NCBI RefSeq assembly: GCF_014779665.1
Contig: NZ_JACXYY010000005.1
Location: 62,001-126,000, forward strand
DNA from: Nocardioides hwasunensis
GTDB lineage: Bacteria; Actinomycetota; Actinomycetes; Propionibacteriales; Nocardioidaceae
DNA: 64,000 nt
Reading direction: 5' to 3'
Position 1 is the first letter of the stretch; the number at the start of each line of letters is the position of its first letter. The translations under genes and the position numbers were made by a program. Positions 52,343-59,775 of this stretch are shown in pieces. Below the pieces are notes generated by a model. That model had not been told where the DNA came from, did not search any database, and was given only the letters and a program-made list of their open reading frames with translations.

Positions 52343-53083
52343 TCAGCGGGACGGGCGATCGTCCTCCATCGCGATGACCCGACCGGTGATGGTCTCCCGG
52401 TCGAGCCGGGCGATCGCGTCAGCGACGTCCTCGGTGGGGATGAGTCCCGGGAACGAGGTGGGCGCGAGTGCGTTCACCCGGACACCGAAGGCGTCGAACT
52501 CGTCGGCCAGGTGGCGGGTGAGCTGGTTGAGCGCGGCCTTGGACGCCGCGTAGACGCCTTGGCCGAGTCGAGGGTAGACGCGGGATCCGGACAGGCTCGA
52601 GATGTTGACCACGCTCCGGTTCTCCGCGCGGTTCTCGGCCGCTCGGTCACGCCAGAAGAGCTGGGCCACACGCACGGCGAGCTGCAGCGGCACGGCCACG
52701 TTGACCGCGAGGTGCCGCGACAGGTCCTGCACGGCCCCGTCGGCGTCGACGAGCCCGCGCGGGTGGTGGCGCTGGTGCCCGGCGCCGTTGACCAGGACGT
52801 CGATGCGGTCGTGACGCGCCAACGCCAGCTCGACCACCCTGTCGACCTGGCCGGGCTGCTCGAGATCGGCCATGACCGTGAAGACGCGCGCCTCGTTGTC
52901 GGCGAGGTCCGCGTCGGGCGCGAGCGGGTCGACGAAGGACTCGTGCTGGGAGGCCACGGCGGGCACCCGGGTGCGACAGACGGCCACGATGTCGTGGGTG
53001 CGGGCGTACCGACGGCAGAAGGCGTCACCGAGCACGCCGCCCGCACCAGTCAGCAGGACGACTCGACGCTCACCAGTAGGCAA
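52343..53083 (-). CDS. Short-chain dehydrogenase/reductase in the ESX locus
   Basis: This 246-residue SDR has the cofactor motif TGAGGVLGDAFCRR, the VNGAG motif, the catalytic Ser in VVNISSLSGSRVYPR, and YAASK. All catalytic residues look intact. The C-terminal end AIARLDRETITGRVIAMEDD is typical of sugar- or polyketide-type SDRs of this class. Its TTG start at 53083 overlaps the end of the oxygenase gene by 14 bases, so it is translationally coupled. It is the last gene of the minus-strand operon that begins with the fused EspC-WXG membrane protein. The substrate is unknown. Confidence 0.85.
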   Translation of the reverse strand: MPTGERRVVLLTGAGGVLGDAFCRRYARTHDIVAVCRTRVPAVASQHESFVDPLAPDADLADNEARVFTVMADLEQPGQVDRVVELALARHDRIDVLVNGAGHQRHHPRGLVDADGAVQDLSRHLAVNVAVPLQLAVRVAQLFWRDRAAENRAENRSVVNISSLSGSRVYPRLGQGVYAASKAALNQLTRHLADEFDAFGVRVNALAPTSFPGLIPTEDVADAIARLDRETITGRVIAMEDDRPSR

Positions 53084-53840
53084 TGCTCTGCTCTCCCCAT
53101 CGCTGGACCGCCTCGGACTTGCGGCGGTGGACCCACATCACGACGCTGTTGCGCTCGTGGCGGGAGTGGCCGGCATAGCCGTGCCAGGTGAACGGCGTGC
53201 TCTCGAACATCACGAGCGAGTTGTTGACGGGCGGCACACCGATGCCCGTGCCCCGCTGGACGGCGTCCGACGACGGGTAGATCCCGGTCTCACCGCCGTC
53301 GCCCGGACGCCAGTCGGGGTTGTCGAGGTAGAACAGGACCGACACCCCCCGCACCGTCTCGCGCCCCTCGCTGCCGGGGCGGGTGGGTCCGAGCTGGTAG
53401 TCGATGTCGTCGACGCCCTCGTGGCGAATCTCGTCGTCCTCGGGCCAGCCGCCGCCGAACCAGCCGGGGTTGAGGTCGTTGTGGGGCCACCCGGCACGTC
53501 CGCCGGGCGGATGGTGGTGCAGACCGGCCGTGACGTCGCCGGTGGCGCGGACCCCGAAGAGACCGGCGACCAGGTCGTGCCACGGTCGTGACACGAAGAT
53601 CCCGAGCGGGCCGTCGGCGTGATCGCGGACCAGCACGCTGCCGGCGTCGTAGTTGCGGATGTTCTTCTGGAACAGCCCTGCCTGCTTGATGTGCTCGAAG
53701 TGTCGTTCCAGCTCGTCGTAGAACGCGGGGACGAAGACGTTCTGGGCGACCACGTGCGGGAACGGCAGGCTGCGCCGCACCCACCTCCGGTGGGCCAGCA
53801 CCGTCGAGAGGTCGGCCGGGTCGAGGCCCGTGCCGGTCAC
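53070..53840 (-). CDS. 2-oxoglutarate/Fe(II)-dependent oxygenase
   Basis: This 256-residue protein has the double-stranded beta-helix of the 2OG-Fe(II) oxygenases. The iron ligands are His and Asp of GWPHNDLNPGWFG, and a distal His in STPFTWHGYAGHS. An Arg about ten residues on (RHERNSVVMW) should bind 2-oxoglutarate. The fold is that of the prolyl-4-hydroxylase-like group. It lies in an operon inside the ESX locus, and the locus also encodes a substrate with fourteen Pro-rich repeats, so protein-prolyl hydroxylation is a testable idea. A small-molecule or sugar substrate is equally possible. The GTG start overlaps the preceding stop (GTGA). Confidence 0.82.
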   Translation of the reverse strand: MTGTGLDPADLSTVLAHRRWVRRSLPFPHVVAQNVFVPAFYDELERHFEHIKQAGLFQKNIRNYDAGSVLVRDHADGPLGIFVSRPWHDLVAGLFGVRATGDVTAGLHHHPPGGRAGWPHNDLNPGWFGGGWPEDDEIRHEGVDDIDYQLGPTRPGSEGRETVRGVSVLFYLDNPDWRPGDGGETGIYPSSDAVQRGTGIGVPPVNNSLVMFESTPFTWHGYAGHSRHERNSVVMWVHRRKSEAVQRWGEQSIAYW

Positions 53841-54484
53841 TGACGTCCCTCCGTCGGGGCCGAGCCGGACAGCGCGGTGACCAGGCGGTCGAGGTGCTCG
53901 GCGCGATGGCTCTTGCCGAGCATCCGGGACGCGGGCCAGGACGCCGGCTGCCCGGTGACCTCGCGCCACTGACGGGCGTGGGTGCGGGTGGTGGGTCGCT
54001 CGAGCAGCTCCTGGGTGAGGGCCTCGGGCAGGCCCACCGCGAGATGACCCGCGGCCGTCAGTCGTACGTCGGTGATGCTGGCGAGCGGCACCTCGAAGTC
54101 CCACCCCTCGTAGGCCGGTGCGGTGCGGCGGGCCGAGTGGAGCCGGCCGCGCACCACCTCGCCGTCGACCTGCAGCACCGGATGGCCGGCGCCGTTGAGC
54201 CACCACGACGAGCCGAGGCCGTAGGCGACCAGGCCCGCCACGACGAGGACCAGGATGCCCAGCACGACGAGCGCGACGGACGTCAGGGACAGGTCCCCGT
54301 TGGCGGCCCGCTCGGCCATCACCGCGGCCGGCACCAGCACCACCGCCACGGCAGCGACGGCCAGGGTCCACGTCGTGGTGCGTGAGGCTGACCCGCCCCG
54401 GGACCGCGGCGCGGACATCCGGGTCGTGCCGAGCGGCGACAGGGCGCGCCACAGGCCGCGCTCGCAGACGAGCTCGACCGCCAT
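53837..54484 (-). CDS. Membrane protein with PH-like domain, function unknown
   Basis: This 215-residue protein has two transmembrane helices (about residues 38-58 and 66-90). A cytosolic domain of about 110 residues follows, with LQVDGEVVRGRLHSARR, FEVPLASITDVRLTAAG and HLAVGLPEALTQELLERP, in the pattern of bacterial PH-type domains. The last 40 residues are polar. No enzyme motif is seen. It is coupled to the oxygenase gene (GTGA overlap) and starts 14 bases after a YbaB gene, so it is in the middle of the ESX-linked operon. The ATG at 54484 is preferred. Confidence 0.7.
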   Translation of the reverse strand: MAVELVCERGLWRALSPLGTTRMSAPRSRGGSASRTTTWTLAVAAVAVVLVPAAVMAERAANGDLSLTSVALVVLGILVLVVAGLVAYGLGSSWWLNGAGHPVLQVDGEVVRGRLHSARRTAPAYEGWDFEVPLASITDVRLTAAGHLAVGLPEALTQELLERPTTRTHARQWREVTGQPASWPASRMLGKSHRAEHLDRLVTALSGSAPTEGRQ

Positions 54485-54497
54485 CAGTGGCTCGCCA

Positions 54498-54899
54498 TCA
54501 GCGGGCCCGGTGCTTGGCGGCCAGGTCCTCCATACGGCGCTTCTGCTCCTCGAGCTGCTCCTGGGCCTCCTGCATCTGGCGGCGCAGGTCACCGATGCCC
54601 GGCACCTCGATGCCGGTCATCGAGCCGGCCTGCTCGGCGAGGATCCGCTGCACCTGTTCCTGGCACGCCTCGGATGCCCGCTTGGTCGCGACGAGCACCC
54701 GCTCCCGGAGGTCGTGGGTGTCCAGACGACGGGCACGCGGGTCGAAGACGATGTCGACGAGCAGGTTGCCGGCGCCGACCGTGGCAGTGACGAGGTCGTC
54801 GTCGTCCGCTCCGGTGGCAGTGACGTCGGCGAGGGTCTGCGCCGCCTTCTGGGACTGTGCGCCCAGCGTGTCGAAGAGCTTCTGGAGCTCGCTGTCCAT
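54498..54899 (-). CDS. YbaB/EbfC-family protein 1 (EspL-like)
   Basis: This 133-residue protein has the YbaB/EbfC fold. A first helix (SELQKLFDTLGAQSQKAAQT) is followed by three strands with LVTATVGAGNLLVDIVFDPR, and a long C-terminal coiled-coil helix rich in Gln, Glu and Arg (QEAQEQLEEQKRRMEDLAAK). Classical YbaB binds DNA, but in mycobacterial ESX loci the YbaB-like EspL is a secretion-linked chaperone or stability factor. The latter role fits here: the gene lies 11 bases after the fused EspC-WXG membrane protein gene. A second copy stands next to the split version of that module. Confidence 0.85.
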   Translation of the reverse strand: MDSELQKLFDTLGAQSQKAAQTLADVTATGADDDDLVTATVGAGNLLVDIVFDPRARRLDTHDLRERVLVATKRASEACQEQVQRILAEQAGSMTGIEVPGIGDLRRQMQEAQEQLEEQKRRMEDLAAKHRAR

Positions 54900-54910
54900 G
54901 GTGACGCTCC

Positions 54911-55957
54911 TCAGATGGGGGCTTCGAAGTTCGGGTCGACGTGGAATTCTTGCAGGTCGGGGGTGCCCTGGGCGCCGCCGTCGGGGATGTTGAGGAAGGT
55001 GGCGAGCTGCTGGTTGAGCGCGCTCAGGACGAGCGAGACCGCCGAGGCGGCACCGGCAGCGGCCATGAAGCCCGTCATCCACGCGCTCGAGGCGGCCAGC
55101 CCGACTGCCTGGATGATCGGCTGGAGGACCGCCGCCTGCGGGCCGATGCTGGCCGAGTGCATGAAGACCAACCAGGCCAGGAACGCGGCCGCGAAGACCA
55201 CGAGGGCGCCCCACAGGATCGACAGGGTGATGCCGACCGCGGTCAACACCTCGCCGACCGCGTCGATGAAGGTGGTGAGCTCGGAGAGGTGGGTGGTCAG
55301 GCGCTCGCTGTTCTCGCCGAACCCCTGGGCGCCCGCGCCCTCCCAGCCGTCGGCCGCGTGGCTGAGGGCCTGCGACACGGCGATGTTGAGAGTTCCGGTC
55401 AGCTCGTCGGCCTGCGCCTTCAGGGCGCCGGCGGCCTCGAAGATGCTGGGGATGTTGCTGATGAAGAGCAGGGACGTGATGGCGGCCGGGATGAAGGCCG
55501 GGCACAGGGCGGCACACGAGGCGAGCGTCCCGCCCGCCGCGCTGATGGCCGCCACGGTGAGCAGCCCGCCGACGACGCCCGCCCCGAGGGTGACGGGCAC
55601 GGTGTTGCCGAGCGCGCCTGGCAACGAGTCGCCGAACGTCTGGGACGCCTGGCCGGGACCGCCGAACCCGGCGACGTTCAGGTCCTCGGAGGCGGCGTAC
55701 TGGGCAGCGGTGTCGCGCAGGGCGGCGGCCAGGTCCGAGGTGACGTCGCCCGCGCCCTGGAGGTCGAGGGTGATGTAGTCGAGCCGGCTGCGGTACATCG
55801 CGTCGAACCAGGCGAGCGCGACGCCGAAACCGGGCGCGTCGACCGAGGCGTTGGTCTGCAGGTTGGTCGCCGCCGCGGTGTAGGCAGGCGAGACGTCCTC
55901 GGCCAGGCGCCTGGCGCTCGCCTCGAGGTTCTCAGGCTTGACCGTGAAGTTGCCCAT
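54911..55957 (-). CDS. Fused EspC-like/WXG membrane protein of the ESX locus
   Basis: This 348-residue protein combines four parts. Residues 1-95 are an EspC-like hairpin with FTVKPENLEASARRLAEDV and a YxxxE motif at Tyr87-Glu91. Residues 118-172 are strongly hydrophobic. Residues 178-240 form a WXG-type hairpin with the turn Trp205-Glu-Gly207 (DGWEGAGAQGF). Residues 241-330 hold a membrane hairpin and more hydrophobic helix. The same order is split over two genes at 56743-57877. It may be a membrane-inserting ESX substrate or a toxin-like effector lacking a recognisable enzyme domain. The ATG at 55957 heads a five-gene operon. Confidence 0.75.
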   Translation of the reverse strand: MGNFTVKPENLEASARRLAEDVSPAYTAAATNLQTNASVDAPGFGVALAWFDAMYRSRLDYITLDLQGAGDVTSDLAAALRDTAAQYAASEDLNVAGFGGPGQASQTFGDSLPGALGNTVPVTLGAGVVGGLLTVAAISAAGGTLASCAALCPAFIPAAITSLLFISNIPSIFEAAGALKAQADELTGTLNIAVSQALSHAADGWEGAGAQGFGENSERLTTHLSELTTFIDAVGEVLTAVGITLSILWGALVVFAAAFLAWLVFMHSASIGPQAAVLQPIIQAVGLAASSAWMTGFMAAAGAASAVSLVLSALNQQLATFLNIPDGGAQGTPDLQEFHVDPNFEAPI

Positions 55958-56041
55958 GGTGCGATCCTCTCGTGGGTGTGGATGCAGCCTTCCCGGCTGG
56001 CAGCGGGCCAAACCCGACGCGGTCGGCGCCGGGGGCCGGGT

Positions 56042-56644
56042 TCACGGGGACCAGGTGGTGGACCGGGCCTGGACCAGGCACAGCGTCCAGGCGATCGTCA
56101 GCGCCCGCACGGACAGGTCCGCCTCGGGACCGAACCCGACGTGGAAGCCCCACGCGCCTTCGGTGGCGATCGCGATCTCACCGACCTCGGCGGCGTCGTC
56201 GCCCTCACCCTCCACGACGCGATACATCAAGACGGGCTGTGACCTGCGCTCGCCCAGCGCCGGGACCAGCTCTCCGAGGACCCGTCCGTCGGGCGCCTGG
56301 AGCGAGGCCGGCGTGGTCGGCGTACGTCCCCTGGTGGGCACGGCCCGGCCCAGCAGCGAGCCGTTGGCCAGCGACACCTCCGGCGCGAAGCCCCGCATGG
56401 TCGTCCTGGGCTTGACGACCTCCAGGAGGCGGCGATCCTCGGCGTCGCTGACGGTCCAGTCGTAGCGGGCCCGACCGGAGTTGCCCAGCACCCGCCCGAG
56501 GCGGCTCAGCCCACTGGTGTGGTCGCGTGCGGTCGCCACCAGCTCACCGCCGGCGCCGGTCAGCGTGCACCCTCGGCCGGAGGCGACGACGTTCGTGCTG
56601 GCGAGGGTGACGAACAGGGCGTCCGTCTCGAGCAGGGTGACCAT
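56042..56644 (-). CDS. Protein of unknown function in the ESX locus
   Basis: This 200-residue protein has no signal peptide or clear membrane helix. It is rich in beta strands, with LTGAGGELVATARDHTSG, YDWTVSDAEDRRLLEVVKPR and VGEIAIATEGAWGFHVGFG. The pattern of a strand-rich barrel around one hydrophobic helix (LTIAWTLCLVQ) near the end recalls scramblase/LURP-one-type (tubby-like) folds, but this is only a resemblance. It is read left, 84 bases before the fused EspC-WXG gene, so it may be the first gene of that operon. ATG at 56644. Confidence 0.65.
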   Translation of the reverse strand: MVTLLETDALFVTLASTNVVASGRGCTLTGAGGELVATARDHTSGLSRLGRVLGNSGRARYDWTVSDAEDRRLLEVVKPRTTMRGFAPEVSLANGSLLGRAVPTRGRTPTTPASLQAPDGRVLGELVPALGERRSQPVLMYRVVEGEGDDAAEVGEIAIATEGAWGFHVGFGPEADLSVRALTIAWTLCLVQARSTTWSP

Positions 56645-56742
56645 TCCCGGGAGTCTGCCACCCGTCGGGGCCTGTCTCGGCGTACGCCCCTGCTCGGCGC
56701 CAGCGGGTTTGAGACGTCCGGGATCGGGATAGGTTGCGCCGT

Positions 56743-57048
56743 GTGAGCGAAGAATGGGTGGACCCGACGGCCCTGCGCAGCACGGCGCCCGAGTTCGAGA
56801 CGGAGGTCGGCGCCGCCCTCGGTCGGGCAGACGGTCATCTCCAGGGCCCGCCCCGCCAGGTGTCGTTCACGGCCTTCTCGATGGTCGGCGGCTTCCTGGC
56901 CGGGGCCTACACGGAGGCGCTGAACTACACGTTGGCCGACCTCGACACCAAGACCACGCTGCTGCACGAGTTCCGCCAGCGCCTGGAGTCGACCGCCACC
57001 ACGTGGGAGACCGCCGAGGAAGCCAGCACCGTCGAGACGGGGGAGTGA
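56743..57048 (+). CDS. EspC-like hairpin protein (split module, part 1)
   Basis: This 101-residue protein resembles the N-terminal 95 residues of the fused protein on the opposite strand. It has an N-terminal VDPTALRSTAPEFETEVG helix, a middle turn region, and a second helix ending in TATTWETAEEAST, where Trp takes the place of Tyr in a YxxxE-like motif (WETAE). It has no signal peptide. The GTG at 56743 is the likely start. It ends one base before the next gene, so the pair is coupled. An ESX-secreted or ESX-docking role is inferred. Confidence 0.7.
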   Translation: MSEEWVDPTALRSTAPEFETEVGAALGRADGHLQGPPRQVSFTAFSMVGGFLAGAYTEALNYTLADLDTKTTLLHEFRQRLESTATTWETAEEASTVETGE

Positions 57049-57049
57049 C

Positions 57050-57877
57050 ATGGGAGCGATGGGTGGCGTCGACCAGATGGCGCAGGCGGGCTTCATGATG
57101 ACGGTGGCCGCCACACCGCTGATCCCGGTCGGTTGGGCGTGCGCCGGCTCGATGCTGCCCATGATCGGCGACCCCGACGCCCTCCTCGAGGCGGGGATGG
57201 CGTGGTTGGACGCGGCGCAGGAGATCCAGGACGGGCTCACCGCCAACATGGACCTCACCAACTCGCTCGGCTCGAGCTGGCAGGGCGCCGACTACGACGC
57301 GTTCACCGAGAAGGCGGCCGACCTCTCGCGTCAGCTCATGGTCACGATGGCGCTGGCCTACGCCGTCGGGGTCGCCCTGATCCTGGCCGCGATCGCGGTG
57401 ATGATCGCCTGCATCATCGTCTTCGTGATCGGCCTCGGCTTCGCCCTCTGGTCGGCCGCGATCCTCTTCGCGATGGCGACGGTCGTGGGCAACCTCGGCC
57501 CGGTCGAGGTCCTGATGTTCGACGCGAACATCTGGGCGCTGCAGGCCGAGTCGTCACTGATGTCGGTCAACAGTGGCCTGAGCACGACCTTCAACGTCCT
57601 GGCCGGCACCGTGACCGCCGCGCTCGCAGCCGACGTGGGCCTGCAGATCGCGTTCGGCAACGAGGAGGCGCTCGGTGACCTGGCCCAGGCCACGGTCCTC
57701 AGCGTCCCCACGATCACCGCCGGGCTCGCCTCGGTGTTCTTCCGCGACAGCGTCGCCCTGGGCATGAAGCCACCGTTCAGCAGCGGGATCGTGCGCGGCC
57801 TCGGAGTGCTGATGGGCACGGGCGTCGTCGACCCGGTGGGCGACGTGACCGAGCAGGCGGATCCGACGCGCGGCTGA
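57050..57877 (+). CDS. WXG membrane protein (split module, part 2)
   Basis: This 275-residue protein starts with a hydrophobic segment (residues 10-40). It continues with a WXG-type hairpin (about 43-97) with the turn Trp77-Gln-Gly79 (SSWQGADYDAF), then a strong membrane hairpin (about 98-148, ALILAAIAVMIACIIVFVIG) and a helical tail. The order equals residues 118-348 of the fused protein at 54911-55957. It could be a membrane-inserted ESX effector. The ATG lies one base after the EspC-like gene. It converges with the second YbaB gene, 4 bases apart. Confidence 0.75.
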   Translation: MGAMGGVDQMAQAGFMMTVAATPLIPVGWACAGSMLPMIGDPDALLEAGMAWLDAAQEIQDGLTANMDLTNSLGSSWQGADYDAFTEKAADLSRQLMVTMALAYAVGVALILAAIAVMIACIIVFVIGLGFALWSAAILFAMATVVGNLGPVEVLMFDANIWALQAESSLMSVNSGLSTTFNVLAGTVTAALAADVGLQIAFGNEEALGDLAQATVLSVPTITAGLASVFFRDSVALGMKPPFSSGIVRGLGVLMGTGVVDPVGDVTEQADPTRG

Positions 57878-57881
57878 GGGG

Positions 57882-58355
57882 TCAGCGACCCAGGTCGCCC
57901 ATCTGCCTGCGGAACTGCTCCATCATTCCCTGGACGTCGCCCAGGCTGCGGCTGAAGCTCTCGCGGACCTCGTCGATGTTGGCCTGCGCCTCGTCGAGGT
58001 CGACGTCGGGCAGCGGACCGAAGGCTGCGGCCGCCTCTCGACGCTTGGCCTCGAAGTCCTCGCGGGCGAGCCCGCTCACCCGGACGATCTCGGCCGCCAG
58101 GTCGACCGAGGGCATGCGCATGGCACGCGGGTCCAGCGTCAGGCCGGCGAAGCCCTTCTCGGCCGTCCAGGTCGCGGTGACGTAGCCGTCGTCGTCGGAG
58201 GCCTCACCCACGACGGCTGCGACCTCGTCGCGGATCCGGCGCATCTCCTCGGCCCGCGCTGCGGGGTCGGCGGCGGAGGCTGCCCCCGCCTGCAGGGCGG
58301 CGGTCATCTGGGTCAGCTGCTGGAGAGCGGACATGTCGGGTCGCGGAAAGTTCAT
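57882..58355 (-). CDS. YbaB/EbfC-family protein 2 (EspL-like)
   Basis: This 157-residue protein has a longer N-terminal helical part (MSALQQLTQMTAALQAGAAS), then the YbaB core strands YVTATWTAEKGFAGLTLDPR, a helix VDLAAEIVRVSGLAREDFEA and a C-terminal coiled coil DVQGMMEQFRRQMGDLG. It is clearly diverged from the YbaB protein at 54498-54899. Its place beside the split EspC/WXG module mirrors the first copy. A chaperone role for the neighbouring secreted proteins is inferred from EspL of mycobacteria; DNA binding cannot be excluded. ATG after GGAGGAACG. Confidence 0.83.
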   Translation of the reverse strand: MNFPRPDMSALQQLTQMTAALQAGAASAADPAARAEEMRRIRDEVAAVVGEASDDDGYVTATWTAEKGFAGLTLDPRAMRMPSVDLAAEIVRVSGLAREDFEAKRREAAAAFGPLPDVDLDEAQANIDEVRESFSRSLGDVQGMMEQFRRQMGDLGR

Positions 58356-58481
58356 CGTTCCTCCGGGGCCGGTCCTGGGTGGACGCCCCTGGTGGGCGGG
58401 CAGGTCACGTCATGCGGGGACATTGAATCATCGGCGCCGCACGGCCAGCGGCGAACCGGCTGCGATCGAGGGGCGACCCGG

Positions 58482-59732
58482 TCAGTCGGCGAGAGGAGCC
58501 GAGCGCGCCCGCGGGGCGCCGCGCTCGCGGACGTGCCGGACGGCGATGGTCGCGACCAGCACCACGAGCGCCAGGCCCAGCAGCGCGGCCGCGGCCACCA
58601 TGCCCGCATCGCGGAGCGTGTGGTCGGGGGGAGGCGGCAGGTCGGGCGCCGGGGCCGCCGGCAGCGGCTGCTGCGGTGCGGTGATCCGGCGGTCGTCGCG
58701 CTCGGCGGTGACCGCCAGGTAGGGGTCGACGATCCCGTAGCCGTAGCCCGCGTCGGGAACGCTGACCCCGGGTGGGTCGGCGGTCGCCTTCAGGCGGTTG
58801 ACCACGCGGGCGGCCGACAGCCGGGGGTGCGTCTGCCGGACGAGGGCCGCCGTCGCGGCGACGAACGGGGTGGAGAAGCTGGTGCCGTCCTCGGCGTAGT
58901 AGCCCTGGATCTGGGTGGGACCGAGGATCTGGGCGCCGGGGGCGACGATGCCGACCTGCGTCCCCGACACCGAGAACGCGGTGAGCTGGTCGTCCTGGTC
59001 GGTCGCGCCGACGGTGATGACGTTGCCGAAGCCCTCCTCCTCGGCGTACTTGCCGGGGTAGGCCTCCGGGAGGTCGGAGCCGGACAGGTTGCCGGAGGAG
59101 GCGACCACGACCACGTCCGCCGCCGCGGCCCGCTCCATCGCGGTGCGCAGCTCGGGGGTGTCGGGTGCCTGCAGGGAGAGGTTGATGACGTCGGCGCCAC
59201 CCTCGACCGCGGCGATGATCCCGCGGGCGACGGCGGCGGAGTCGCCCCCGATGTCACTGGTGTCGGAGTCGCGGTACTTGATGGGCATGATGGTGGCCTC
59301 GGGTGCCAGACCCATGAAGCCCTCGCCGGTCATGGCCGGAGCGCCGATGATCGCCGCGACGCGCGTGCCGTGGCCGTAGTCCTCGCAGTCGTAGGTGTCG
59401 TCGGCGGCGTAGGGGCCGCCCATGACGTTGAGCGGAGTCCGGGTGCGGATCAGCGCGGCCTGCGGCTGCACCTGGGTCAGCCCGCTGTCGATGACCGCGA
59501 CCGTCACGCCGGCTCCGGTGGCGAAGCGGTGGACCCGGTCGAAGCCGAGACGCTCCTGCGCCCACGGCACGACCCCGGGGGCGTCGGCGCCGGGCTTGAC
59601 CTCGCACCCGCCGGGCTCGGCGGCCGCCGGCACCGCGACGGCGCCGGCCAGCGCGGCCGTGCAGACGAGGGTGAGCGGCAGCAGAGCCACCCACCCCGCG
59701 GCGCGGCGCACCCGCGGCCGGAGTCTGGTCAT
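58482..59732 (-). CDS. mycP: Mycosin, type VII secretion-associated subtilisin-like protease
   Basis: This 416-residue serine protease has a Sec signal peptide (cleaved near residue 38, PAAAEP) and the triad Asp82 (AVIDSGL), His121 (YGHGTRVA) and Ser285 (DGTSFSTPF), with the oxyanion Asn215 (SSGN). A proline-rich linker (about 350-370) precedes a C-terminal transmembrane anchor (about 375-398) and a basic tail. Mycosins stabilise the ESX membrane complex and trim some substrates. It is the rightmost ESX component here and is read towards the YbaB gene. The ATG at 59732 gives a standard signal peptide. Confidence 0.95.
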   Translation of the reverse strand: MTRLRPRVRRAAGWVALLPLTLVCTAALAGAVAVPAAAEPGGCEVKPGADAPGVVPWAQERLGFDRVHRFATGAGVTVAVIDSGLTQVQPQAALIRTRTPLNVMGGPYAADDTYDCEDYGHGTRVAAIIGAPAMTGEGFMGLAPEATIMPIKYRDSDTSDIGGDSAAVARGIIAAVEGGADVINLSLQAPDTPELRTAMERAAAADVVVVASSGNLSGSDLPEAYPGKYAEEEGFGNVITVGATDQDDQLTAFSVSGTQVGIVAPGAQILGPTQIQGYYAEDGTSFSTPFVAATAALVRQTHPRLSAARVVNRLKATADPPGVSVPDAGYGYGIVDPYLAVTAERDDRRITAPQQPLPAAPAPDLPPPPDHTLRDAGMVAAAALLGLALVVLVATIAVRHVRERGAPRARSAPLAD

Positions 59733-59775
59733 GGCGACAGCGTAGACGCCGGGCCCGGCCTGAGAGGCTGTCGTC

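Noticed and set aside
57882..58355. YbaB protein as the housekeeping nucleoid protein of the recR operon
   Set aside because: No dnaX or recR is adjacent, the sequence is diverged, and a second YbaB copy lies in the same ESX locus, so an EspL-like role fits better.
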